This document shows positions 51,909 to 61,170 of a stretch of DNA of 64,000 nt, piece after piece. Below the pieces are notes generated by a model, which saw only the letters and a list, made by a program, of their open reading frames with translations, did no database searches and was not told the origin of the DNA. Every line of letters starts with the position of its first letter. Positions within the stretch are counted from its first letter, which is position 1. The DNA is from Pseudomonas atagonensis (lineage in GTDB: Bacteria > Pseudomonadota > Gammaproteobacteria > Pseudomonadales > Pseudomonadaceae): NCBI RefSeq assembly GCF_011369485.1, contig NZ_VXCA01000044.1, positions 62,001 through 126,000 of the forward strand, in the 5' to 3' direction. The position numbers and the translations under genes were made by a program.

Positions 51909-52814
51909 CTACAGGCCATCATCCCACTGCGGATTTTCGGGAAATCTCAGCACCAGAAAATCCAGCATGCTGCGCAGCGCCGCGGGCATGTGTTTGCGTG
52001 AGGCATAGACTGCGTAGATGTTCATCTGTCGTGGCTCTGCTTGAGGCAGCAAGCGAATCAATTCTCCCGAATGAATGTGCACCCCGGCCTGATAGGTCGG
52101 CAGCATCGCCACGCCCGCGCCGGCCAGTGTCGCGCGCAGCAGGGTGCTGGCCTCGTTGGCGCTGATGTTGCCCTGCACCGGCACTGACACCGGTTCGCCG
52201 TCCTCTTCGAAATGCCACAGGCTTTTGCCGAAGTAGGAGTGGGTCAGGCAATTGTGTCGACTCAGATCCTCGACCCGTTGTGGCGCGGCGTGTTCTTGCA
52301 GATAGTCCGGCGCGGCGCAGACCACCGAACGGCAAACGGTGAGACGGCGGGCGATCAGGTTGGGGTCGAGATCATTGCTGGTGCGAATCGCCAGATCGAT
52401 GCGCTCATCGACGAGGTTCACCGTGCGGTCGAGCATTTGCAGATCAATGCTGACACCGGGGTAGCGTTTGACGTACGCCGCCATCGCATCGGCCAGTTGT
52501 GCCTGGCCGAACGAGGTGCTGACGCTGATTCGCAGCAGGCCGCGCGGCGCATCGTGGGGTTCGCTGACGGCGGCCTGCATGTCGGTCGAGAGCTCGAGCA
52601 TCTGCCGGCAGCGCGGGAGGATTTCAGTGCCGGCGGCGGTCAGACTCAACTTGCGCGTGGTGCGGTGCATCAGACGCGCGCCGACCCAGTCTTCCAGCTC
52701 CGCCAGATAACGTGAAACCACCGGGCGTGAGAGATCCAGATGATCGGCCGCCGCCGACTGGCTGCCCAGATCCACCACCGTGACGAACACCCGCATTGCT
52801 TGGAGACGATCCAT
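51909..52814 (-). CDS. LysR-family transcriptional regulator
   Basis: 301 residues. Helix-turn-helix at 17-40 (SQSAAADHLDLSRPVVSRYL), then a substrate-binding domain with RTSNDLDPNLIARRL. This is the large AaeR/DsdC-like branch often found divergent from its target. It is divergent from the MBL-fold and NAD(P)-binding genes over about 115 bases, so it probably regulates them. Ligand unknown. Confidence 0.88.
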   Translation of the reverse strand: MDRLQAMRVFVTVVDLGSQSAAADHLDLSRPVVSRYLAELEDWVGARLMHRTTRKLSLTAAGTEILPRCRQMLELSTDMQAAVSEPHDAPRGLLRISVSTSFGQAQLADAMAAYVKRYPGVSIDLQMLDRTVNLVDERIDLAIRTSNDLDPNLIARRLTVCRSVVCAAPDYLQEHAAPQRVEDLSRHNCLTHSYFGKSLWHFEEDGEPVSVPVQGNISANEASTLLRATLAGAGVAMLPTYQAGVHIHSGELIRLLPQAEPRQMNIYAVYASRKHMPAALRSMLDFLVLRFPENPQWDDGL

Positions 52815-52928
52815 GATTTGCCCGCTTTCAGAAACAAACTATGTTCAAGCATCGCATTTTTTGTACTGAGTCTGGCAACTAAGCTCTGTCCCATCGCCAA
52901 GCACGGCATTCGCACAACGGAGCAACCC

Positions 52929-53807
52929 ATGATCGGCTTCACCTCGCTCAAACGCGTTTTACTGGCCACCGCCTCCCTCGGGTTCGCCGCCCATGCGGCT
53001 GCGGCCAACCTCACGCTCGATGTCTACAACCCGGGCACCCAGGCGATTTTCCCGGTGACTTCGGTGCTGGTCAGTGGTGAGAAAGACGCGATCCTCGTCG
53101 ATGCACAATTCGGCAAATCCCAGGCCGAGCAAGTGGTGGAAAAGATTCGCGCCAGCGGCAAGCACCTGACCACCATTTACATCAGCCACGGTGACCCGGA
53201 TTACTACTTCGGCCTCGACACCCTGACCAAAGCGTTCCCGGACGCCAAGGTGCTCGCTTCGCAACCGACGGTGGATCACATCAATAAAACCGTCGAAGGC
53301 AAACTGGCGTTTTGGGGCCCGAAAATGGGCGCCGACGTGCCGGCTAAAACCATTGTGCCGGGTGTGCTCAAGGGCGACAGCTTGATGCTTGAAGGGCAAA
53401 AATTGCAGGTGGTCGGGCTTGAGGGCAAACAGCCGGATCGCAGCTTCGTGTGGATCCCGTCGCTCAAAGCCGTGGTCGGCGGCGTGGTCGTCGCCGAGAA
53501 CATTCATGTGTGGATGGCCGACACCCAGACCGCGCAATCCCACGCCGACTGGCTGGAAACCCTTCACTCGATCGAAACCCTGAAACCGAAAACCGTGGTG
53601 CCGGGGCACTATCTGGGCGAGAGCAGCCGTTCACTGGACAGCGTGAAATTCACCGCCGACTACATCAAGGCGTTCGATCAGGAAACCGCCAAGGCCAAGG
53701 ACTCTGCCGCACTGATCGCGGCGATGAAAAAACGCTACCCGACACTGGGCGAAGAAAGCTCGCTGGAGCTGAGCGCGAAAGTCGCCAAGGGCGAAATGCA
53801 GTGGTAA
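52929..53807 (+). CDS. Exported MBL-fold metallo-hydrolase
   Basis: 292 residues with a Sec signal (ending near AHAAAA-NLT). Metallo-beta-lactamase fold: the metal motif is ISHGDPDYYFG, the HxDxDYxxG variant of HxHxDH seen in one branch of the superfamily, followed by PDRSFVWIPSLKAVVGG and VPGHYLGE. Substrate unknown. The 45-base gap to the next gene and the divergent LysR gene suggest an operon with the NAD(P)-binding protein. Confidence 0.85.
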   Translation: MIGFTSLKRVLLATASLGFAAHAAAANLTLDVYNPGTQAIFPVTSVLVSGEKDAILVDAQFGKSQAEQVVEKIRASGKHLTTIYISHGDPDYYFGLDTLTKAFPDAKVLASQPTVDHINKTVEGKLAFWGPKMGADVPAKTIVPGVLKGDSLMLEGQKLQVVGLEGKQPDRSFVWIPSLKAVVGGVVVAENIHVWMADTQTAQSHADWLETLHSIETLKPKTVVPGHYLGESSRSLDSVKFTADYIKAFDQETAKAKDSAALIAAMKKRYPTLGEESSLELSAKVAKGEMQW

Positions 53808-53852
53808 GCCGAATCTGAAAACGCAGCACTCTCAAGCCAACTGGAGAATGTC

Positions 53853-54467
53853 ATGAGCAAAATCGCAATCATTGGTGCCACCGGCCGTGCCGGTAGTCAA
53901 CTGCTGGAAGAAGCCCTGCGTCGGGGGCACAGCGTCACCGCCATCGCTCGGGATACCTCGAAGATCGGCGCCCGTGCCGGTGTGGTCAGCAAGAACGTCG
54001 ACGTGCTGGATGCGGCGGCATTGCAAGACGCAGTAACGGGTCACGACGTGGTGATTACCGCTGCACATTTCGCCACGGTTCCGGCCAGCGCAATTGTCGG
54101 GCCAGTGAAGCAGGCGGGCGTGAAGCGTCTGCTGGTTGTCGGTGGTGCCGGTTCGCTGTTGCTGCCGGACGGCACCCGAGTGATCGACAGTGCCGGTTTT
54201 CCGGCCGAGTACAAGGCTGAGGCCAGCGCCGGGGCGGCGTTCCTTGAGGCCTTGCGTCAGGAGAAGGCGCTGGACTGGACGTTCCTGTCGCCGTCGGCGC
54301 TGTTTGTCGAAGGCGAGCGCACCGGCAAGTTTCGCGTCGGCAAGGATGACTTGCTGGTGAGCGCCGAAGGCCAGAGCTCGATCACCTTTGCCGACTACGC
54401 GATTGCGCTGATCGACGAAGTGGAAACGCCGAAGCATTCGCGCCAGCGGTTTACAGTCGGTTATTGA
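53853..54467 (+). CDS. NAD(P)-binding protein, NmrA/YwnB-like
   Basis: 204 residues. N-terminal Rossmann motif IIGATGRAGSQLLEEAL, then VVITAAHFATVPAS and LLVVGGAGSLL; it has no clear SDR Tyr-Lys pair, as in NmrA-like or quinone reductase-like sensors. It may act on, or sense, the redox state of NAD(P). ATG 53853 has TGGAGA upstream. Last gene of the unit with the MBL-fold enzyme. Confidence 0.83.
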   Translation: MSKIAIIGATGRAGSQLLEEALRRGHSVTAIARDTSKIGARAGVVSKNVDVLDAAALQDAVTGHDVVITAAHFATVPASAIVGPVKQAGVKRLLVVGGAGSLLLPDGTRVIDSAGFPAEYKAEASAGAAFLEALRQEKALDWTFLSPSALFVEGERTGKFRVGKDDLLVSAEGQSSITFADYAIALIDEVETPKHSRQRFTVGY

Positions 54468-54478
54468 GCGAATCCTCG

Positions 54479-54655
54479 CCCCTCACCCCAGCCCTCTCCT
54501 GAGGGAAAGGGAGCCGAACGAGTTGTCTGGCGCTGTACATCGACCTGAGTGCTCGAGTCGATTATGGATTCGGTACAACCCTTTCAGGTCGGTGTACTTC
54601 CTGAGCATCCCGCAATCGGTCCCCTCTCCCTCGGGAGAGGGCTAGGGTGAGGGGG
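54479..54655. repeat. Long imperfect palindrome, CCCTCACCCCAGCCCTCTCC family (copy 1)
   Basis: About 177 bases. Ends CCTCACCCCAGCCCTCTCC and GGAGAGGGCTAGGGTGAGG are inverted copies; the interior has TGTCTGGCGCTGTACATCGACCTGA and CAGGTCGGTGTACTTC, also partly inverted. A second copy is at 63108-63302. Confidence 0.88.
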
Positions 54656-54661
54656 AAGGCT

Positions 54662-55543
54662 TCAGCGCAAATGCGCCTGCTCCACCAGCCAGATCATCAA
54701 TTCCTCCAGCTGCGGCGACGGTTCCGTTGCGTGTGGCACGACCACGTAATACGCCAGCCCCGTCTTCACCTTCAGTTCAAACGGCATCACCAGTCGTCCG
54801 GCGCGCAGGTCGTCGCCGATCAACGACCAGTCGCCGATTGCCACCCCCGTCCCGTGCGACGCCATCGACATGGCCTGATCCAGCGTTTCGAAATGCTGAC
54901 CCATGTTCACATTGTTCAACTGCAACTCGGCGGCGGTCAGCCAGACCTTCCAGTCCTGGGTGTCGCGGGTCGGATGCAGCAGCAGGTGTTGTTGCAGATC
55001 GGCCGGCTCGGACAATGCCGGCGGGCCTTTGAGCAGTGTCGGTGAACAGACGGGTGTCAGTTGCTCGTCGAACAGATGCAGCGCCGTGGAAGAGTTGTCC
55101 GGCGCTGTTCCATAAATCACTGCAGCATCGAATTGCTCGCGCTGAAAGTCGACGCCATGGGCCAGGGTGGTGGTCAGTTTCACCGGCACGTCCGGCCGTT
55201 CTTTTTGCCACTGCAACAGGCGCGGCACCAGCCAGCGCATCACGCAGCTCGGTGCCTTCAGTTGCAGGGTTTCACGCTTGAGGCCGATCTGCTCGGTGGC
55301 TTCGCTGATCAGGCCAAACACCTTCTCTACGCGCGGCAACCACTCGCGACCTTCAGCCGTTAGCTCCAGACCCCGGGCCAGACGAATGAATAATTCATAC
55401 CCCAGATGATCTTCCAGCCCGGCGATCTGCCGGCTCACCGCGCCTTGGGTGATGTGCAACTGCTCGGCGGCCCGGGTGAAGTTGCAGCACTGCGCGGTGA
55501 TCAGAAACGTGTGCAGGGCGGGCAGGGGAGGCAGTCGTTTCAT
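54662..55543 (-). CDS. LysR-family regulator, GcvA-like
   Basis: 293 residues. It starts MKRLPPLPALHTFLITAQCC, with helix-turn-helix FTRAAEQLHITQGAVSRQIAGLE, the form typical of GcvA-like LysR proteins. Divergent from aruI over about 140 bases, so it likely regulates the decarboxylase-dehydrogenase genes and perhaps the transporter. The inducer may be arginine or 2-ketoarginine by context (inference). Confidence 0.88.
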   Translation of the reverse strand: MKRLPPLPALHTFLITAQCCNFTRAAEQLHITQGAVSRQIAGLEDHLGYELFIRLARGLELTAEGREWLPRVEKVFGLISEATEQIGLKRETLQLKAPSCVMRWLVPRLLQWQKERPDVPVKLTTTLAHGVDFQREQFDAAVIYGTAPDNSSTALHLFDEQLTPVCSPTLLKGPPALSEPADLQQHLLLHPTRDTQDWKVWLTAAELQLNNVNMGQHFETLDQAMSMASHGTGVAIGDWSLIGDDLRAGRLVMPFELKVKTGLAYYVVVPHATEPSPQLEELMIWLVEQAHLR

Positions 55544-55685
55544 GTGGATCCAAGGTATGACGTGAGGACATGGCTAGTATGACTTTTAATCGATTGTTGC
55601 GGCTACCTGCCCACCGTTCCAATGAGGCCATTCCACGGCTCCCAAGAGGGGCCTTGTGTCTCAAATGAACAAGAAGGGCAATGAC

Positions 55686-57323
55686 ATGGCGACGTGTGGC
55701 GAAGTACTGGTCAAGTTACTCGAAGGTTACGGGGTCGAGCAGGTGTTCGGCATTCCCGGCGTGCACACCGTGGAGCTGTATCGCGGGCTGGCCCGTTCGA
55801 GCATCAACCACGTCACTCCACGGCATGAGCAGGGCGCCGGTTTCATGGCCGACGGTTACGCGCGCACCAGCGGCAAACCGGGCGTGTGCTTCATCATCAC
55901 CGGGCCGGGCATGACCAACATCACCACAGCGATGGGCCAGGCTTATGCCGACTCGATCCCGATGCTGGTGATTTCCAGCGTGCAGACCCGCAACCAGTTG
56001 GGCGGCGGTCGCGGCAAACTCCACGAGTTGCCGAACCAGAGCGCACTGGTCGGTGGCGTCGCTGCGTTCTCCCACACGCTGATGTCGGCGTCGGAATTGC
56101 CCGGTGTATTGGCACGTGCTTTCGCACTGTTTCAGGCCGGGCGTCCGCGTCCGGTGCACATCGAGATTCCGCTGGACGTGTTGGTGGAAGAGGCCGATGA
56201 CTTGCTCGCCAGCGTGCCGGTCAACATTGATCGCGCCGGTGCTGCACCTGCTGCCGTCAGCCGCATGAGCGAGTTGCTGGCCGGCGCCCAGCGTCCGCTG
56301 ATCCTGGCCGGTGGCGGTGCAATCGATGCCGCCGCCGAACTCACCGAACTGGCCGAATTGCTCGACGCCCCGGTGGCGCTGACCATCAACGCCAAAGGCA
56401 TGTTGCCGTCCAGCCATCCGCTGCTGATCGGTTCGACGCAAAGTCTGGTCGCCACTCGCGCACTGGTCGCCGACGCCGACGTGGTGCTGGCGATCGGCAC
56501 CGAACTGGCCGAGACCGATTACGACGTCACCTTCGCCGGCGGTTTCGAAATCCCCGGCAAGTTGCTGCGCATCGACATCGATGCCGACCAGACCGTGCGT
56601 AACTATCCGCCACACGTCGCACTGGTTGCCGACTCGCGCAACGCCGCGCAAGCACTGCTCAGCGCGTTGTCGCACAAGCCGCTGGCCGAGCGACGCAACG
56701 ACTGGGGTCAGGTGCGTGCTGCACGTCTACGGGATGATCTGGCCGCGAGCTGGGATGCGCCGACCCTGGCCCAGACCCGTTTCCTTGAAACCGTGTTGCA
56801 TGAATTGCCGGATGCAGTATTTGTCGGCGACTCCACGCAACCGGTGTACACCGGCAACCTCACCTTCAACCCGGAGCATCCACGCCGCTGGTTCAACTCG
56901 TCCACCGGTTACGGCACCCTCGGCTACGCCTTGCCGGCGGCCATCGGCGCATGGCTCGGTGGCAGCGTCGAGGGCGGCGCTCGTCCGCCGGTGGTGTGCC
57001 TGATCGGCGACGGTGGCTTGCAATTCACCCTGCCGGAACTGGCCAGCGCCGTTGAAGCGCGCACCCCGGTGATCGTCCTGCTCTGGAATAACCAGGGCTA
57101 CGAAGAGATCAAAAAGTACATGGTCAACCGCGCCATCGAGCCGGTCGGCGTCGACATCTACACCCCGGATTTCATTGGTGTGGCCAAGGCGCTGGGCTGC
57201 GCTGCCGAAGCGATCAGTTCGGTGGAGCAACTGCGCGGCGCGCTGCGTGCGGCGACGGATCGTCAAGGCCCGACGGTGATTGAAATCGACCAGAACCAGT
57301 GGATGCAGGCGGTGAGCAAATGA
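55686..57323 (+). CDS. aruI: ThDP-dependent 2-ketoarginine (5-guanidino-2-oxopentanoate) decarboxylase, AruI-like
   Basis: 545 residues with the pyruvate-oxidase-family domain order: PYR domain with catalytic Glu in PRHEQGAGFMADGYAR, central domain, and PP domain with the ThDP motif GDGGLQFTLPELASAVEARTP up to NNQGY. The start MATCGEVLVKLLEGYGVEQVF matches AruI as I know it. AruI converts 2-ketoarginine to 4-guanidinobutyraldehyde in the arginine transaminase pathway. The adjacent aldehyde dehydrogenase fits the next step. I chose ATG 55686 (AAGGG upstream); ATG 55665 is possible. No AruH transaminase gene is in the window. Confidence 0.78.
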   Translation: MATCGEVLVKLLEGYGVEQVFGIPGVHTVELYRGLARSSINHVTPRHEQGAGFMADGYARTSGKPGVCFIITGPGMTNITTAMGQAYADSIPMLVISSVQTRNQLGGGRGKLHELPNQSALVGGVAAFSHTLMSASELPGVLARAFALFQAGRPRPVHIEIPLDVLVEEADDLLASVPVNIDRAGAAPAAVSRMSELLAGAQRPLILAGGGAIDAAAELTELAELLDAPVALTINAKGMLPSSHPLLIGSTQSLVATRALVADADVVLAIGTELAETDYDVTFAGGFEIPGKLLRIDIDADQTVRNYPPHVALVADSRNAAQALLSALSHKPLAERRNDWGQVRAARLRDDLAASWDAPTLAQTRFLETVLHELPDAVFVGDSTQPVYTGNLTFNPEHPRRWFNSSTGYGTLGYALPAAIGAWLGGSVEGGARPPVVCLIGDGGLQFTLPELASAVEARTPVIVLLWNNQGYEEIKKYMVNRAIEPVGVDIYTPDFIGVAKALGCAAEAISSVEQLRGALRAATDRQGPTVIEIDQNQWMQAVSK

Positions 57324-58771
57324 TCAACTTCCCAACCACCCTCGACGGCCTCTACATCAACGGCCAATGGTCTGCCGGCCGAGAACATCTGCGGGTGATC
57401 AACCCGGCCACCGAAGCACTGCTGACCACGGTCAATGGCGGTGACGAACTGGCCGTGGATCACGCGGTGACCGTCGCCGTTGAAGCATTTAAAACCTGGT
57501 CACAAACCACCGGCGCCGAACGTGCTGTGATCCTGCGCAACATCGCCAATGGTGTGCGCAACGGTCGTGATCACCTGATGAAACTGCAGTCGAGCAACAA
57601 CGGCAAACCGCAATTCGAAGCGGCCATCGATGTCGATGACGTGATCGCCACCTTCGAGTACTACGCCGAGCTGGCCGAAGGTCTCGACGCGAAACTCGAC
57701 AGCGACGTGCCGCTGCCCAGCGATGATTTCAGCGCACGTCTGCGCCGCGAGCCGTGCGGTGTGGTCGGGCTGATCGTGCCGTGGAATTTCCCGATGGTCA
57801 CCACTGCATGGAAACTCGCGCCGGCCCTGGCTGCCGGTTGCTGCGTGGTGCTCAAACCGTCGGAGGTCACGCCGTTGCCAGAGCTGGAACTGGCGGCGAT
57901 CATTGCCGAAGCCGGCCTGCCGAAGGGTGTCTTCAACGTGGTTTGCGGCACCGGTCTGGCGGTGGGCGCGCCGCTGTCGGCCGATCCGCGTATCGCCAAG
58001 ATTTCCTTCACTGGCAGCAATGCGGTTGGCGTTCAGGTGATGCAACGCGCCGCTGAAACCGTGAAGGGTGTGAGCCTGGAACTGGGTGGGAAATCGTCGC
58101 TGCTGGTGCTGGAAGATGCCGACCTGGAGCTTGCCGTGGAACTGGCCTGTGGCGGCGGTTTCTTCAACGCCGGGCAAATGTGCTCGGCCACCAGCCGCGT
58201 GCTGGTCGCCGAAGCGCTGGAAGAGGAATTTCTCAAGCGTCTGCAAAAACGTGCCCAGGCGATTCGGGTGGCTGACCCGTTCGATCCGAATGTGGAAATG
58301 GGCGCGCTGGTCAATCAGGCGCAATACCAACGTGTGCTCGGCCACATCGACCGTGGTTTGAGTGCCGGGGCAAAGCTGCTGTGTGGCGGTAATCGTCCGG
58401 CAGATTTGCCACGCGGATATTTTTTGCAGCCGACCGTGTTCACCGACGTGCCCCTCGGCAGTGCGTTGTGGTGCGAAGAGATTTTCGGCCCGGTGTTGTG
58501 CGTGCGCAGTTTCCGCAACGAGGCCGAGGCCATCGCGCTGGCCAATGACAGCCAGTTCGGTCTGGTCGCCAGTGTGGTGACGCGTAACGCCGAGACCGCC
58601 GACCGTGTCGCCAACGCCCTGCAGGCGGGGCTGGTGTGGCTCAACGCGCCGCAGGTGATCTTCCCGCAAACGGCGTGGGGCGGTTACAAGCAGAGCAGCA
58701 TCGGCCGCGAGTTGGGGCCGTGGGGCCTGGCCGCGTTTCAGGAAATCAAACACGTGATCCGGGCGCTCTGA
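57320..58771 (+). CDS. Aldehyde dehydrogenase (probable 4-guanidinobutyraldehyde dehydrogenase)
   Basis: 483 residues, NAD(P)-dependent ALDH superfamily. Seen: VPWNFPMVTTAWKLAPALAAG, KPSEVTP, catalytic Glu in LELGGKS, catalytic Cys in FFNAGQMCSATSR, and EEIFGPVL. It is of the betaine/gamma-aminobutyraldehyde type. The ATG overlaps the aruI stop (ATGA), so it is coupled; this position suggests it oxidises the AruI product to 4-guanidinobutyrate. Biochemical specificity cannot be read. Confidence 0.88.
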   Translation: MINFPTTLDGLYINGQWSAGREHLRVINPATEALLTTVNGGDELAVDHAVTVAVEAFKTWSQTTGAERAVILRNIANGVRNGRDHLMKLQSSNNGKPQFEAAIDVDDVIATFEYYAELAEGLDAKLDSDVPLPSDDFSARLRREPCGVVGLIVPWNFPMVTTAWKLAPALAAGCCVVLKPSEVTPLPELELAAIIAEAGLPKGVFNVVCGTGLAVGAPLSADPRIAKISFTGSNAVGVQVMQRAAETVKGVSLELGGKSSLLVLEDADLELAVELACGGGFFNAGQMCSATSRVLVAEALEEEFLKRLQKRAQAIRVADPFDPNVEMGALVNQAQYQRVLGHIDRGLSAGAKLLCGGNRPADLPRGYFLQPTVFTDVPLGSALWCEEIFGPVLCVRSFRNEAEAIALANDSQFGLVASVVTRNAETADRVANALQAGLVWLNAPQVIFPQTAWGGYKQSSIGRELGPWGLAAFQEIKHVIRAL

Positions 58772-58988
58772 ACGCCCGAAAAAGGTGAGCGCATGCCTCG
58801 CAACGAGGCATGCGTCGGCGTCATGGCTTCAATGAGTTTTTATCGATAGTCAGGTGTTTTGCACGACCTCAGGATGAACCCGTCGGCAGCGCTAAAGCCC
58901 TTGTAATACGGGGCTTGGCGCGGATCCGGCCGCGCGGATGCAACGGTTGCGACCAACCTCATACTTAAAAGAACAAAGGGAGTCCGTC

Positions 58989-60092
58989 ATGGGCGAGCAC
59001 GATCTGAACAGGCGTCAATTCATTAAAACCGTCGGCGTGGCCTCGGTGGCTGCGGCCGCCATGAGCATGCCCTTCATCCGGGCCAGTGCCAGCGACACAC
59101 GTTTCGCCGGCAAGACCTTGCGGTTGCTGACCTGGTCGGATGACACCGGTCTCGCCGCATTGCGCAACATCGCCGCCACGTTCGAGGCCAAGACCGGCGC
59201 CAAGGTTATCGCCGACCGCACCGGCAGCACCTCGGAAATGGTCGCCAAACTCAAGGCCGGCGGTGATCGTCCGCAGTACGACATCATCACCCTGGCGGGC
59301 GTCGGCGCCGAAGGTCTGGCCGCCGCCGGACTGCTGGAAAAGCCTGATCTGAATCGCATTCCCAATCTGGTCGACGTGCCGGAAAAATACCGCACCGGGG
59401 CCAACGGTCACGGCATCGGTTACCTGCTGTGGTGCAACAGTCTGGTCTACAGCACGCGCACCCAGAAGGAAGCGCCGGACAGTTACGCCGCGCTATGGGA
59501 CGTCGATCTGGCCCCGAACATTTTCCTGCCGCCGCCGAACTGGACCGAGGCGATGGACCTGATCATCATCGCCGCGAAACTCGCTGGCGGTGATGAACAC
59601 AACATCGAGCCGGGCTTCAAGAAACTCGCCGAACTCAAGGATCGCGTAGTCACGCTCGGCGAGAACCCTAACCAGATCGCCGAACTGTTCCGCACCGGTT
59701 CGCTGGACATGGGCGGGCTGTACGCCCCGGCATTTTTCCCGAAACAGATCCGTGATCCGAACTACGGCCTTGGCGCCACGTTCGGCATGAAGGAAGGGTT
59801 TTACACCGACCTGATGCTCTCGGTGATGCCGAAAAACCGTCCGGGCGACACCGATCTGGCCTATGCCTTTATCGACCATTCTCTGGACCCGCTGGTGCAG
59901 GGCAAGATGGCCGAAGACATCTTCAACGGCCCGGTCAACGCCAAGGCGATCATCTCCGCCGAGGCGCGCAAGAGTCCGTTCATCCTCACGCCGGAGCAGA
60001 TTGCCGAGAAGGCGATCATGCACGACAACGCCTTCCTGGCGACCGTGCATGACCAATGGATTCGTCGTTATACGGAAATCTTTTCTTCCTGA
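58989..60092 (+). CDS. ABC transporter substrate-binding protein, Tat-exported, PotF-like
   Basis: 367 residues. The N-terminus has a textbook Tat signal, NRRQFIKTVG, followed by a hydrophobic stretch and an Ala-x-Ala-like site near ASASDT. The mature part matches the polyamine/opine class of periplasmic binding proteins (LRLLTWSDDTG, YDIITLAGVGAEGL, AYAFIDHSLDP). The upstream gap of about 215 bases may hold a promoter, and a hairpin GCATGCCTCG-CAA-CGAGGCATGC lies in it. ATG 58989 has GGGAG upstream. Probably binds a guanidino or amine compound, by context. Confidence 0.86.
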   Translation: MGEHDLNRRQFIKTVGVASVAAAAMSMPFIRASASDTRFAGKTLRLLTWSDDTGLAALRNIAATFEAKTGAKVIADRTGSTSEMVAKLKAGGDRPQYDIITLAGVGAEGLAAAGLLEKPDLNRIPNLVDVPEKYRTGANGHGIGYLLWCNSLVYSTRTQKEAPDSYAALWDVDLAPNIFLPPPNWTEAMDLIIIAAKLAGGDEHNIEPGFKKLAELKDRVVTLGENPNQIAELFRTGSLDMGGLYAPAFFPKQIRDPNYGLGATFGMKEGFYTDLMLSVMPKNRPGDTDLAYAFIDHSLDPLVQGKMAEDIFNGPVNAKAIISAEARKSPFILTPEQIAEKAIMHDNAFLATVHDQWIRRYTEIFSS

Positions 60093-60120
60093 CGCCGTGC
60101 TCCCAAACACCACACATTTA

Positions 60121-60212
60121 CTGTGGGAGCGGGCTTGCTCGCGAATGCAATCTGTCAGTCGCCACAGTGGTTGACTGACCCACCGCTTTCGCGAGCAAGC
60201 CCGCTCCCACAG
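60121..60212. repeat. REPIN, GGGAGCGGGCTTGCTCGCGA type, inside the ABC operon
   Basis: Inverted REP pair exactly between the binding-protein gene and the first permease gene, both on the plus strand. It could stabilise the upstream mRNA or lower downstream expression, giving more binding protein than permease. Confidence 0.9.
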
Positions 60213-60261
60213 GAGACTGCGGTGTTTGAGAGATTTGCTTTCCATTGACGAGATCATTGCT

Positions 60262-61170
60262 ATGGAACATCAATCCCTGACCCAACCGGTCGGCACCGCT
60301 GGCGTGCGCCCGGTGCGCGGTGTTTCGCCGACGGCCCGGGCGTGGTTTTTTCTCACGCCGTCGATGCTGTTTCTGGGTGTGCTGATTGCCGCCAGCCTGT
60401 TGGTATTGCGCATGAGCGTCGGCACCAAGGGCGCGGAGTGGACGGGGTTCAGCCTCGCCAGTTACGCCCAGTTGCTCGAACCCTATTACCTGAAATCCTT
60501 GCTGCTGACCTTGCGGCTGGCGCTGATCAGCGCGGTGATCGCGGTGGTGCTGGCGATCCCGGTGGCCTACACCATGTCTCGCCTGACCTCGCCATTTCTG
60601 CGGCGGATTTTCCTCGCCGCCGTGCTGCTGCCGCTGCTGGTCAACCTGCTGCTGCAAAGCTACGGCTGGCTGGTGATCCTCGGTCCCGGCGGCATGCTCA
60701 ACCAGACGCTGATGGGCTTGGGCCTGATCAAGCGGCCGATCATGCTGCTGTACAACCAGAACGGCGTGTTGATGGGCCTGGTGCAGACTGCGTTCCCGCT
60801 CGCCGTACTGCCAATCGCCAGTGCGATGCGCGGCGTCGCGCGTTCGTACGAAGAGGCCGCGGCGACCCTCGGTGCCAGTCGTTTTCAGGTGTTCCGTCAG
60901 GTGGTTTTGCCGATGAGCCTGCCGGGGATCATCACCGGGGCAACCTTGGTGTTCGCCTACAACGCCAGCAGCTTCGTGGTGCCGTTGCTGCTCGGTGGTC
61001 GGCGCGTGCCGATGCTCGCGGTGATGGTGCATGACCAGATCGCGCCGCTGATGAACTGGCCGGCTGCGTCGGCGGCCGGGGTGGTGCTGATCGTCACCAC
61101 GCTTGCGATCATGACCTTGTCCGAATACATCACCGGCCGCCGTCGCCGTTTGCTGGAGGCTTCGCAATGA
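60262..61170 (+). CDS. ABC transporter permease (PotB/PotH-like)
   Basis: 302 residues, six membrane helices. The EAA loop is visible as SYEEAAATLGASRFQVFRQVVLPMSLPGI. It belongs to the polyamine/Fe(III)-type BPD permeases. I chose ATG 60262; further upstream only a TTG codon is available and it overlaps the REPIN flank. Its stop overlaps the next ATG (ATGA). Confidence 0.88.
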   Translation: MEHQSLTQPVGTAGVRPVRGVSPTARAWFFLTPSMLFLGVLIAASLLVLRMSVGTKGAEWTGFSLASYAQLLEPYYLKSLLLTLRLALISAVIAVVLAIPVAYTMSRLTSPFLRRIFLAAVLLPLLVNLLLQSYGWLVILGPGGMLNQTLMGLGLIKRPIMLLYNQNGVLMGLVQTAFPLAVLPIASAMRGVARSYEEAAATLGASRFQVFRQVVLPMSLPGIITGATLVFAYNASSFVVPLLLGGRRVPMLAVMVHDQIAPLMNWPAASAAGVVLIVTTLAIMTLSEYITGRRRRLLEASQ

